Positions 8,380 to 17,689 of a stretch of DNA of 23,390 bases are shown here, one piece after another; position 1 is the first letter of the stretch; every line of letters begins with the position of its first letter. Both the position numbers and the translations under genes were made by a program. Source of the DNA: Chara braunii (Eukaryota; Streptophyta; Charophyceae; Charales; Characeae); contig BFEA01000606.1 in the NCBI GenBank assembly GCA_003427395.1, positions 479,676 through 503,065 on the forward strand. Reading direction: 5' to 3'. Below the pieces are notes generated by a model. The model ran no database searches. It was not told where the DNA came from and worked only from the letters and a program-made list of their open reading frames with translations.

Positions 8380-9978
8380 CCGCTGATGGTCCCTGGCGGC
8401 CTTGTAAGCTTTTGGGGCCGATGTGAACTCGTACCGCCATAGCTCGGAGCGGTACTCGAGCGGGAGGCTGGCCAAGAAACGATCGATAAGGGCAGCCTCG
8501 AGAAGGAACGCCACGTCACAAACGAGGCGGGCGTCCTGAAAGACCTGGATATGGCGATCCAAGCCGGCAGCGCCACCAGAGCCGGACCAGCGTGTAGTGA
8601 CGACACGCTCGAAGGCGTCAGTCACGTCATATCGGGTTCCGAAGCGATCCTCGAGGAACGCCTGGAAATCCATGAAGGTCGGAGTCCGACCCTCATGCAG
8701 GGAGTAAGCATAGAAATCCTCCCAGGCGTCGAAAGGAGCACCACGCAGGCGCGTGGAGAGGTGACCCACCCATGTGTCGGGTGTGGCGCCTATGAGCTGG
8801 AGCGTGCGGGTGGCAGCCTGCAGCCACCTAGACACGCGTATGCCTGTACCGTCATACAAGGGGATGTCTGAGAAGCGGATGAGTGGTATGCCACCGTTTT
8901 GGCGGCGAGGGGAACGGGAAGCAGGGGATTGCGCTACGGCGGAATAAGTCAGCGCAGGTCCTGGAGGAGGAGGAGGCGCAACTGACTGTACGCCCGGGCG
9001 GCATGGTGGAGCGGCGGGGGAAGCAGTGGCAGGCTGCACGGGAGCTGCGGTAGAAGAGGTCGCGGCGATCGAGGGGATGGGGAGGAGGTAGGATGGAGAT
9101 TGGTAGGGCGCAGGGCGAGGGAAGCGAGCCTGCATGGAAGGAAGAATAGAGGAAGAAGGGGGTGCACCGGAAGGCGCGGCCACCTGTGAGGGTGGGGGTG
9201 GTTGAAGGCGTGAGAGGGCGAGGTCGGTCCGGAGCCGGGCGATCTCGTCCTCGAGACTTCGAACGTAGGTCGAGCGAGGTGTGGCGGGGGGAGACGCACG
9301 AGCGGCGCGAGGCATCCCACAAGGGGAAGAGCCAGATGGCGTTGCGGTCGTGCGAAGAGGGGGGAGAAGTGGGGCACCCGGAAAAGCTGAGACCATGGTA
9401 GCGGGTTGTGGTCCCGTGGCCGTCGTGACCGGAATCTGGGCGGGTGCGCCCGTGGACTGAGGGAGGGCCTGACTCGTGGCGGTCGTCGTGCTAGGTGTGT
9501 GGACGGTCACCAAGATGGCCGGGGCGGGGGCAGCGGAGGAGGAAGCTCCACCGTGGCCACCTTGTCGGAAGGCGGGGGACCCGGACTGAGAGCCAGGAGA
9601 AGAGGTAGGGTGAGGAGAGGAAGGAAGACCAGCGTCCTGGAGTTGCCGCACGCCGGCGACAAGGGTCGCCACCTGCGCCTGTAAGGGCGCGAGGGTCGCG
9701 AGTTGCGCCTGCATGGGCGCGAGGGTCGAGAGTTGCGCTTGGATGGGCGCCAGGAAGGAGGTGAGGAGGGTGTGCAAATCCCCCTGGGGCTGATGGCCCT
9801 GGTCCGCCGGCACGGGTGTGGAGCCCGATGTAGTGGTCACCGCCGTATCGACGGCGTGTGACACACCATCAGTCACTGGAGGAGGCCAGAAGAGGTCCGC
9901 GTGAGCGGAGGGCGTAGGGGGAAGTCCGCGGTAGAAAGCGGCGAACGGCGCTAGCAAGGCTAGCGCGGGCGCCGTCAA
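8374..9978 (-). pseudogene. gag: Retrotransposon Gag (capsid-type) protein
   Basis: The long frame covers 534 residues from a TTG at 9976-9978. It is open upstream to a stop at 10054-10056, and its first ATG only comes at residue 89, so the native start codon seems lost. The N-terminal part is low in complexity and rich in A, P, S and T. Residues 76-105 are three 10-residue repeats (LAPIQAQLST and variants) that look like a coiled coil. A second heptad-like helix sits at about 238-260 (SLEDEIARLRTDLALSRL). Residues 368-534 form a retrotransposon gag domain: FSDIPLYDGTG, RWLQAATRTLQL, WVGHLSTRLRGAPFDAWEDF, FQAFLEDRFG, then FLASLPLEYRSELWR. The frame stops at a TGA (8374-8376) right after DHQRM. 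This domain assembles the virus-like particle. The zinc knuckle expected after it is found in the neighbouring frame. Confidence 0.88.
9667..9760 (-). repeat. 30-bp tandem repeat encoding Gag coiled-coil repeats
   Basis: Three in-frame 30-bp units encode LAPIQAQLST, LAPMQAQLAT and LAPLQAQVAT. Unit length is an exact multiple of three and substitutions are mostly conservative. Copy number could therefore vary between family members without breaking the frame. Confidence 0.75.
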
Positions 9979-10042
9979 TGGAGGAGGGGTGGTTCGGGTC
10001 CAGGGTGCCCGAAGAGGACGGGGAAGTAGGGGGGTTTTGAGG

Positions 10043-10082
10043 AACCCTAAACCCTACAAAAACCCTAAGGAAAACCCTAACC
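10043..10082. repeat. Telomere-like (telobox) cluster upstream of gag
   Basis: Four CCCTAA/CCCTAC blocks, including AACCCTAAACCCTA, occur in 40 bp, with one inverse GGTTAGGG at 10094-10101. They match the plant-type telomere repeat, but the spacing is irregular. They lie in the leader, 65-105 bp upstream of the gag frame start. Confidence 0.7.
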
Positions 10083-10289
10083 GAGGTTTAAGTGGTTAGG
10101 GTAGGATACCGGTGACCTAATCAAGGAAGTAAAAGAGCAAGCATAGGAAGGGGAAGGCGGGAGAAAAATAAATAAACAGCGATATTTTAAGAGAAAATAA
10201 AAATAAATAAGGAAATAAATAAATAATAAAAATAATTAAAGAAATAAGTAAAAGGATGGAAAGGGAATACAATATTGATTTATTTTTTG

Positions 10290-10600
10290 AAATTTTCGAC
10301 AGCATTTCCCTACCCCCCACGGGGTCAAGAATGTGCCAAGGGAAAAGGAGAGACCAAGGTGAACACACTAGAGATGCCGCAAATAATAAACAAAAATTTC
10401 AGGAAATAAATAAAGAACTAATAAATAAATAAATGTGTGAGGAGGTGGGGAGAAATGGGTTATCTGATTTTTCAAAAATTTTGGCAGCATTTCGTTACCC
10501 CCATGGGGTCAAAGTGTGCCGAAAAGACTAAGTAAGAGAAAATCAGAAAATTTCGGCAGCACTTCGTTACCCCCACGGGGTCAAAACGTGTGCCGAAAGC
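10290..10600 (-). repeat. Three copies of a ~50-nt hairpin motif in the leader
   Basis: Copies lie at about 10290-10340, 10475-10525 and 10546-10600. They share a GGCAGCA(T/C)TTCGTTA-like block, then CCCC-CAT/CAC-GGGG, TCAA and GTGTGCCGAA. In the second copy TTTTGGCA (10479-10486) pairs with TGCCGAAA (10517-10524) with one G-T wobble; in the third TTTCGGCA (10551-10558) pairs perfectly with TGCCGAAA (10591-10598). An inner CCCC/GGGG stem sits within. The first copy has a broken outer stem. Confidence 0.75.
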
Positions 10601-10679
10601 AAGAAAGGCTAACACCTAATCAGATTTAGGGTTGCCGCCAAGAAATTCGAATTTTCAGAATAAATATAAATAAATAAAA

Positions 10680-11118
10680 TAAATCAGAAAATAAGAAAAG
10701 AGGGTGGGAAAGAAGAGATTTCGAATTTTTGGAAAAGATAAAAGATAAATCAAAAGAGAGGTGGAAAGAAGAAAAACAGAAAAAAATTCGAAGTAGGGGG
10801 GAAGGGGAATGAAAAAGTGAAGGAGAAAAGAAAGAAATAGGTGGGGGGAGAGAAAAAGATAAAGAGGGAGGTAGGGGGGGAGAGGAGGGATGGGGAAAGG
10901 TGGACAGGGATCAAGAAAGAAGGAGAAAGAAGGAAAGAAAAGAAGAGATGAAGAAAATAGAGTAAAAGAATAAGAGGTGGGAGAAAGGTGGGGTGGGGAA
11001 GATAAAAGGAGGAGAGAAAAGATGCAGTAGAAGGTAGGAGAAAGAGAAGGGGTGAATAAGAAGAGAGAGGAGAGGTAGGGAGAGTGGGTTAGTAGAGGGA
11101 GAGGGGAGAAGGGAGTGA
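10680..11118. repeat. Polypurine/polypyrimidine tract
   Basis: For over 400 bp the plus strand is almost entirely A and G (with T mainly in the first part), and so C and T in the sense strand of the element. It is not a simple short-unit repeat. Translated frames give only K/E/R- or S/F/L/P-rich strings and are not credible proteins. Confidence 0.75.
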
Positions 11119-11120
11119 TA

Positions 11121-11234
11121 CCTGGTCCTTGGTGTCTCCAAGGGCACAAGGTACACCAAGACCAGGAGGGTCTTGGTCTGCGCTGCAACAGCCAGTTGGA
11201 GGAGAGAGGGGGGCTGAGATCTTGATCAGCCCCC
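11121..11234 (-). other. Two strong hairpins in the leader
   Basis: CCTGGTCCTTGGTG (11121-11134) pairs with CACCAAGACCAGG (11154-11166) over 13 bp with one bulged C. GGGGGCTGA (11209-11217) pairs perfectly with TCAGCCCCC (11226-11234) around an 8-nt loop. They could form on RNA of either strand. Confidence 0.6.
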
Positions 11235-11375
11235 AGCAGCACTTTGCAGATGTGCATATCTAGGGTCTGCTGTGTGAGCAGGCCCTCACCACTGTAGAGC
11301 AGCCCCCTCGAGCAGGGGGGTCTTTAGTTCGCAGTAGCTGTCACGTGGCGGCGCAGCAGCATCCACGGCGGGGGG

Positions 11376-11468
11376 GGGGGGTAAATAGCAGCTTGCTGCN
11401 NNNNNNNNNNNNNNNNNNNNNNNNNNNNNNNGGGGGAGGGAAGAGGGGGGGGGAGGGGGGTAAATAGC
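11376..11468. repeat. Assembly gap (N, 11400-11431) inside a G-rich duplication
   Basis: Thirty-two N replace unknown sequence. The 14-mer GGGGGGTAAATAGC is found on both sides, at 11376-11389 and 11455-11468, within long G runs. The gap therefore lies in a tandem G-rich repeat whose real length is not known. Confidence 0.85.
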
Positions 11469-11524
11469 CAGCACGGCACCACTTCAACACGAGTGTGCCG
11501 CACTACACCACCATGTACACTCTG

Positions 11525-11592
11525 TGGCGAGTGTGTTAGCAGGGTGCTTACGCACGCGCATGGCCCAGCAGCCACCTGGGTTCAAACCCCAG
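11525..11592 (+). other. tRNA-like A-box/T-arm relic in the leader
   Basis: CTGGG-TTCAAAC-CCCAG (11576-11592) has exactly the shape of a tRNA T-arm: a 5-bp perfect stem and a 7-nt loop with a B-box. Forty nucleotides upstream lies TGGCGAGTGTG (11525-11535), similar to an A-box. The sequence between them is long for a simple tRNA but fits a tRNA with a long variable arm, or a SINE head. No matching acceptor stem or poly(A) is seen, so it is not called a tRNA gene. It runs opposite to the retrotransposon. Confidence 0.5.
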
Positions 11593-11606
11593 CAGCAGCA
11601 GTTGCA

Positions 11607-11824
11607 TCCCGGATCTTGATAATATAAATCCGGGAGCGGGGCGGGGCAGCGGGGCCGCGCAGCGCGCGCGCGCGTGCGGCGGCCTTGGCCTTCGCCGCGT
11701 CGTGATGCGGCTTCCTTTTTCGCCACGTGGAGCGCTCCTGCTGCAACACCTTTTTTCGTTGTTTTTCCCGTTTTTTCGCCCGAAAACGCCCCCAAAACAG
11801 CCGAAAACCCGACTGTCGGGTTTT
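11607..11824. other. GC-rich hairpin zone near the primer site
   Basis: TCCCGGAT (11607-11614) pairs with ATCCGGGA (11628-11635). An alternating CG run lies at about 11655-11674. AAAACCCGA (11804-11812) pairs perfectly with TCGGGTTTT (11816-11824) around a 3-nt loop, some 50 nt from the primer site. Confidence 0.55.
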
Positions 11825-11875
11825 GCCGTATTTCCCTGTTGTGCGGTGTGGTGGGTGGGGGCGGGGACCGTTCCC

Positions 11876-11887
11876 GCTCCGATACCA
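11876..11887 (-). promoter_or_regulatory. Primer-binding site, initiator-Met tRNA type
   Basis: One base inside the 5' LTR, the sense strand reads TGGTATCGGAGC. The classical plant primer site for initiator-Met tRNA is TGGTATCAGAGC, so 11 of 12 bases agree. The 3' CCA complement (TGG) is in the correct place. The tRNA paired here primes minus-strand DNA synthesis. The one mismatch could be a mutation in this copy or the real sequence of the host's tRNA. Confidence 0.8.
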
Positions 11888-11888
11888 A

Positions 11889-12198
11889 TGTAGCGGACCC
11901 ACCAGGTGTGGTGCTCCGCTAGTGACAGAGATGGAGATGGAGGAAGAAGGAGGGGAGCAAGGTGCACAGCGCAGCTCCCCACGCAAGACTCGAACGCACG
12001 TACTTCAAAATGTGCAAGTGAAGAATGAGCGTGAAACAGACAATGGCTGGGGTATACCCCAGCGGACTGACGGGACTGGACTGGACTGGCTGGTACCGAC
12101 AGAGGTACCAGCCTGGATTGGCCTACCCCGAATACAACACAGGCCTGTGAGAACAGGCCAAGGGGCTGGTCTCACAAGCCAACCCGAGGTCCGCTACA
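11889..12198 (-). repeat. 5' LTR (right copy)
   Basis: This 310-bp partner of the left LTR should carry the promoter for the minus-strand transcript. It holds the same palindrome CTGGGGTATACCCCAG (12047-12062) and a perfect 10-bp hairpin GGCTGGTACC/GGTACCAGCC (12088-12097 and 12104-12113). I do not see an unambiguous TATA box or poly(A) signal. Confidence 0.92.
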
Positions 12199-12203
12199 CT
12201 CCC
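12199..12203. repeat. Target-site duplication, right copy (CTCCC)
   Basis: It is identical to 2123-2127 and directly follows the CTACA end of the right LTR. Confidence 0.9.
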
Positions 12204-13068
12204 GAAGTTGTCATGACAATGCCGTGTTACGCTTGTGTTATAAAGTAACTTAGATCATTAAAAAAAATATCTTATTGTTAATTGGCTAGGTTGTAGATAA
12301 TTATAGTTGATAAACGAGATGGATGATTCTCCACCGATAAAAAGTGGTTACATTGAGAAATTTGGATAGTTAGAAAGTAGAAGTAACTAAGTATATAGCG
12401 TATATGTGGAGTTTAACATTCTTCAGGTTTTCCCTTGCTAAGTACGCATTTATTTATGCTAGGAGATGCATTTTTTGTGTTTGGTTGACTTACTAGTAAA
12501 GTGAACGAATAAAGTTTTACTTATTTAGAGTTTAACCGAGTTCGGAAAGAAAGGTGAATAAGATGGATAATGTGACTTATGACACTCATTGCAGTGTTTG
12601 TGAGAAAAAATATTAAGCTTGAATGTAGTCAGTTTGACAGTGATTAGATTAACACTGAATCATTCTTTACATTCAAATTACTGACGAGATTCGAGTAGAA
12701 TAGGGCATTGGCTTAACCCCTTTCAGGTTAAGACCATGCACTTGCGTTTGCACGGTTTGAGCTAAGTGATCAAGTTTCTCTTCTTGGGATATCCATTTGA
12801 GTTTCTAAATTTATTCATGTGCATTAATTTTATTTAAGTTAAGTATATTTAATGTTACTCGTGTGAGGCTATGTATTTGATGTTATTTTATCTTATGTCC
12901 ATTCATTCATAAGTATCTACGTAAGTTATTTGTGTAGGTTTATTTACTTAAGTCTGCCCACCTAAATTCACCTATGTAAGCGAGTTTAACTTGTATTATT
13001 CATTTATATTTATTTTATTTGAATCTATATGCATGATTTGATCTCCCCAAAAGAGGTAGAGGTGTTAC
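12204..13068. other. AT-rich flank ending at a possible old LTR edge
   Basis: No gene is supported. Composition matches the sequence left of 2123. It ends with GGTGTTACA at 13061-13069. On the minus strand this is TGTAACACC, a common start of plant Ty3/gypsy LTRs. The segment could be part of an older minus-strand LTR that the chromovirus split, but no second copy was found. Confidence 0.35.
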
Positions 13069-13069
13069 A

Positions 13070-16000
13070 CAGAGTCCCCATACGATGCGGATTTGAAGAT
13101 AGACGAAGTGACCCACTAATTGGGAAACATAAATTTTTCGAGAAGTGACCAATGTATAAGGTTTACCCTAAAAAAAATCATTGTTATAATCACAAGTTAT
13201 CATTTCCCTTAAAAATAACTTTGAGGAAGTTATACTTTTATCTTGTAAGTAGTAGTGAGATCAATGTCGGAACTATTTTCCTTGTTCATAGTGGGGTGTA
13301 TAGTCTAACCGCTTGTGGTAAAATGACTATATTACTACTAACTAGGAGGAAGGCGTTTAATCCTTGTCATACCATGATCTATGAGAGAAGTGACGACTAC
13401 CTGTCGCAATGAGATAACGGGTGATTCCCTAGGTTCATTATTATGGGAAGGGAGTGAGACTCCGGAGCTTGCATAAGAGAGATCGCTTACCTCATCGATG
13501 AAGATCTGCAGAGAGCAAATGTTATAATATGAGGGAGAAGCAGTGAGGTTTGATCCTTAAGCGGGGTTAATAAATTTAAAATGTTATTCATTTTGAAAAG
13601 AATTACACTGCCCCTTGACACAATATGCTTTTGTGAAAAGTCGAGGAGTACAATGTAGTACTCTCATTATTATTTTTATATGACAGTGCTTAATGTTGGC
13701 AAATTTTATGTGACCGCAGACTGTCTATTGTTTATCGCAACCGTTTGTATAAATTGTTCATCATTATGATGCGTACATGTAAATTTGTTAGTTATTCATT
13801 TGCAAAGTCGTGTTTATTTATCAAATTATTATGATAATTGTCATTATCATTACTTAAGTAGTATGTTATTTTTTAGGGGTAACAATTACAATGAGTTTTG
13901 GTATTTGCAAGAGCTTACTATTGTAGTATATTATCATCATTATTACTTTTCATATGAATGTTTATAAACATTAAAAGGAATTAACTTTATTTTAAGATTA
14001 TCTGAAGCTTAAACTTCAAGAATTAGGGTTGTAAAATATGAGTTTCAATATAATAATGGAAGACGTATATTAGACATTTGTCTATGATGATAAAATCCAG
14101 ACAGAGCAAAAACAAGTTGAGATATCGTATGTTAAGGAGGATCCCTACATGATCTTGTCAACTTTAAAAAAAAAAGTAAACTTGAAATATCATTGTCATT
14201 GTCAAGGCGAATCAAGGAAGAAAAATATATTCATTTCTCGTGGCGTATATCAATAGATGTAGATATCTATGTTTGGATTGAGTTTGACTTCAACGATTAT
14301 CATAACAGTGCAACCATGAGAGCAACCTTGTACGCCTCATCATGATATTGGGCGACTCATAAAATTGAGTTGACACTTTGGCATAAAAGTTTGCTCGCAA
14401 AGCCTTTAAAGATAGATGAGGCAGCTACTTCAAAGTGGGCAAAAAAAAAAGTTTGATGAAGGGGAAGAATAAGTGTTTACCCATATAGAAGTCAAGTGCG
14501 TTGATAAATTTGCATTCCCTTCAACCCATTGCGAGTCATCCTGCCCGAATTTGTTATAAAGGATTTTTTGGGAGGCTGATTTAGGATAGATGCAGCAGCG
14601 GAAGCTACTTTGATAGTGAGAGGAAAGGAACATGAACGTTATATCTATGAAGTGGTGTCCGATCTGTTTCTACAGATGAGATTATTGCATTCTGATTGAA
14701 GTCTTCAGAATGTTGTTAGCATTGTTAAGGCTTATGTAAATTATGACAACCCAAATATGCAGTTTGATCGTTAAGATGAACTGCGATATGCCCATAAAAG
14801 ATACTCGCATAATCACCAGGCATTCGTATCATATTTATTCAAGCTTAATGATATGCTCACGACTATCATAATACTAAAACTATAATGATTATTAGCTATA
14901 ATGACAACTCTTGTCATTAAAACTATAAATTTGTTTGACATGTTTGCTTGCATGGGTTGTACATTTGCTCATTATACCTCTAAGGCAAGTGTAGAGATAA
15001 CTAAGGTGCAAGCTTTGTCATGTAGCATTAAGAGATTAGTATGATTAAATATTCGCAGTGTTTCTCGCCCCTAGATTTGTTGAGATAAGGAAGATGGTAT
15101 TCATTTTGATCCTTTTTCAGACCAGCAGTCGGATGTTCGATCGCTTGTCATACTTGTTAATGTCAGCAACAACATCATGGATAAAGAAAATGATTGAGTT
15201 GCTCTGGAAAAACTCATACCTCACTAAAGTGTTACTGCGTGAGTCAGTACATGACTCAATAACCCCAGATCTGCAGACTCTGTTGTTTTGAGGAAATAAC
15301 TTGTCTAAGTTCCTACGCGACTACCGTGACCTTAGCCTCACAAAGATGTGGGACGAAAGAGTGATGTGGAGCATGCTGCCATTTATTTGTCTGTGAGGAG
15401 TTGAGTGAGGAATTATATACCCTCATACTGAAGTCGAGGGACGGAAACGAGCTGTAGAGTTATTTGATGTTAAGGTTTTCGCAAGATGGAGTGAAGATCA
15501 GCGTCGTGAAAGTCATATGGGAGTAGTTAAGGATGCATCAAGGCAAGGCGAATTAAGTGGAATACAAAAGTAGGTGGGGATATTGGAAGAGAGGATGGTG
15601 TGAATGAAAGAAGTCAAGAAAGGCAAGCGGAAGGGTTTAGAAGGAGCGTTTTGCGAGTCAGTTGGTCGCAGTGGAAAAAAAACGGATAATGCTGATCAAG
15701 GTTCTCCCCATCTCATGAAGATAAAAAAAATGTGGTCTGGTGTTTAAGAAAGGGAAAAAGGTAAAAAATGGTTAAGGAGGAAAAAATGTGTAAACCTCAT
15801 AACTTGACAAAGGTTTAATGGAAGGCAATAAACCTTGCTGAAGGAGGTCAAGGTACTGGAAAGAGGCAGTGTTCGCAATAGACCACGACCGCCCTACAAA
15901 GGTTAGAGTTGGGTGATATCAACATGAACCCCTCCCACCGAGCAAGTACTTTATAGGCAATGACCGCCATGCAATCCAATGAGTTAGTGGCCGATCTACA

Positions 16001-17230
16001 AACCGTATATGTCATCGACATTAGGTGAGCAGGACCTCGCAAGCCAATATGAACCTTACTTCGGCCTACCAAAGAGCATGGAATTCCGACGAACCAAACC
16101 CAACCAATGAGGTCGCCCCCTCTACCAACCCAACTAGTGTCGCAGAGTAGGCAACCAATGAGGGATGCTTAGTAGAAGATGTTAGAAGAGGCCACGAGAA
16201 TGGTTGCCGAGACGTTGAAGACCATAGTGGCGGCCAACGAAACCATACGTGGAGGCCAAAGTGAAAGGGAACATAATGGCAGCACTCGTGGCAACGAATG
16301 AAACGAGCAGGGTGGCCAAGGCTATGCAAAGGACGAACGAGACAACAAGTAATCGTCGAGGTGGTAAAAAAACAGGGTTAGCGAGAGTACTGCGGTATAA
16401 GAGTTGTTTGATTTTGATATTTGTATTATAAAGTTTATACTTGAGGGGTTATTTCAAACATTTGGGTGTATTTTTATTAAGTTCAGTTTGTACATACACT
16501 GATATAGAGGTTCAGATAGAGGACAAATCGTATTTTCGATCTCCAGTTTCATAATAGCTGTCAGGGATTTAGTTGTATATTGTGTGAGTTGGAGAAGGTG
16601 TACATTTTAGTGCATTATGTATATATTTTGGATCATGAGAGTCTATAGGTTAGTTTGAATATTTGTCCTTTTAAATATTTGTGTTTAACCCAAGCTAGAG
16701 AGTAGAGTGGCTGGAGCGTGACCGCGGTGTGAGTGTGAGTATGTTGTGAGTATGGCTCATAGTGTAGATTTGTGTACGATGAGTGATCATGTTTCGGGAT
16801 ATGACCCCGTCAAAAACACTGCTGTATTTTTTTTTTTTTATGGTACATTTTTTTTTGTAGACACTTATATTTTTTTTAAGGTACCGTCTTACGGTTCGAG
16901 GTGACGTGATTGTATTTTGAGATTTGTGATTATTTTCAGTTATACTACCCGGGGTTATGGTGGTGTGCCCTCCCAGATGTTTGTATATGTATGGCACATT
17001 TTGATTTGTAGGAATTAGTTTTACGATTTAGTGATATTGTGACCTCGTGGGTTAGCGTAAGATTTTGTTCCTTTCGGGATGTTCTGTGATATGCGAGCGT
17101 GATATGCACAACGTTCCGACTCGAGGTCACTTTAGACATTCATTTCTTCATACATTTTGTACTTTCGTTTTATTGTGTGATACTTTGATATATTTGATGT
17201 CCACCTTGTTTCTTTTGAGTTGAGGGGTGC
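13070..17230. other. Long AT-rich region without recognisable genes
   Basis: Only short frames without family motifs occur. The part 15590-16430 is less AT-rich and reads like heavily decayed coding sequence: repeated ACGAA(T/C)GA blocks at about 16230-16350 encode broken ANET-like repeats. I cannot assign it. Near 16860 and 17231-17237 are T-rich stretches and a second TGTAAC-type edge (minus strand). Remnants of old retrotransposons are the most likely content. Confidence 0.4.
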
Positions 17231-17689
17231 GGTTACACCTCGGTTGAGATGATTTTGCCGACTTTGGTCATTGAGGCCATGACTTTTGTATGACACCTCA
17301 TGACATTGTGACTATCTTATTTCATTTTGAGTTGAGATTTTCAACTTTTATTATATAGGAGATTTTTTGGATAATTTATTTTGTGGGGCGATCACAATCA
17401 CTTTCACATATGTGAACTTATCCCTTTGTATTACTATTTTGTGTGGAAAAATGTGAATGATGCATCTCGTGCACTTGTGAGTGTGAAATGTTTGAAATGT
17501 ATACTCTTTTGTATACTTGCGCAGTTTATCGTACATAAGACAAGGTACCTAAGTATGAGAAGAAAAAATGCAGTTTGATTCGTAAAATGGGATATGGATC
17601 CCAAAAGATCTATGGGATAGTGAAATTAAATGTTTATTTATGCCCAATGTTTTTGTTAAAGTGAATTATGTTAAAGAACCATAAGTTCC

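Larger units (their letters stand above)
10054..11875 (-). other. Long untranslated leader of the retrotransposon
   Basis: About 1.8 kb separates the primer site from gag. From the gag side it holds telomere-like boxes, an AT-rich block with three copies of a hairpin motif (10290-10600) and a long purine-rich tract (sense strand pyrimidine-rich, about 10680-11118). Beyond these come strong hairpins (11121-11166, 11209-11234), an assembly gap, a tRNA-like arm (11525-11592) and a GC-rich hairpin zone next to the primer site. Reading frames here are low-complexity and show no family resemblance, so I treat the region as non-coding RNA that may serve packaging, dimerisation or translation control (inference). 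Confidence 0.6.
2128..12198 (-). mobile_element. Ty3/gypsy chromovirus-type LTR retrotransposon, complete but decayed
   Basis: A 10,071-bp element is bounded by two near-identical direct repeats that start TG, end CA and share 10-bp terminal inverted repeats (TGTAGCGGAC; GTCCGCTACA, with one change in the left copy). It is flanked by the duplication CTCCC. Genes lie on the minus strand in the order gag, protease, reverse transcriptase, RNase H, integrase, chromodomain. This is the Ty3/gypsy order, and the C-terminal chromodomain marks a chromovirus. A tRNA primer site adjoins the right (5') LTR. The LTRs differ by 8 substitutions (6 transitions) and one indel over 309 bp, about 2.6 percent, so the insertion is moderately young. 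In spite of that, gag-pol carries several stops, a frameshift and a catalytic change, so the copy is non-autonomous now. The coding part is clearly richer in GC than the AT-rich flanks. Confidence 0.93.

Noticed and set aside
10043-10101. True interstitial telomere array
   Set aside because: Only a few irregularly spaced motifs, not a tandem array.
10655-11257. 200-residue minus-strand frame in the leader (S/F/L/P-rich)
   Set aside because: It is the translation of a low-complexity pyrimidine tract and is not a credible membrane protein.
15058-15291. Plus-strand frame as a possible retrotransposon gag remnant
   Set aside because: No recognisable motif, and length is within chance for AT-rich DNA.
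16860-16910. B-box-like GGTTCGAGGTG near 16893
   Set aside because: Only a partial match and no A-box at a proper distance.
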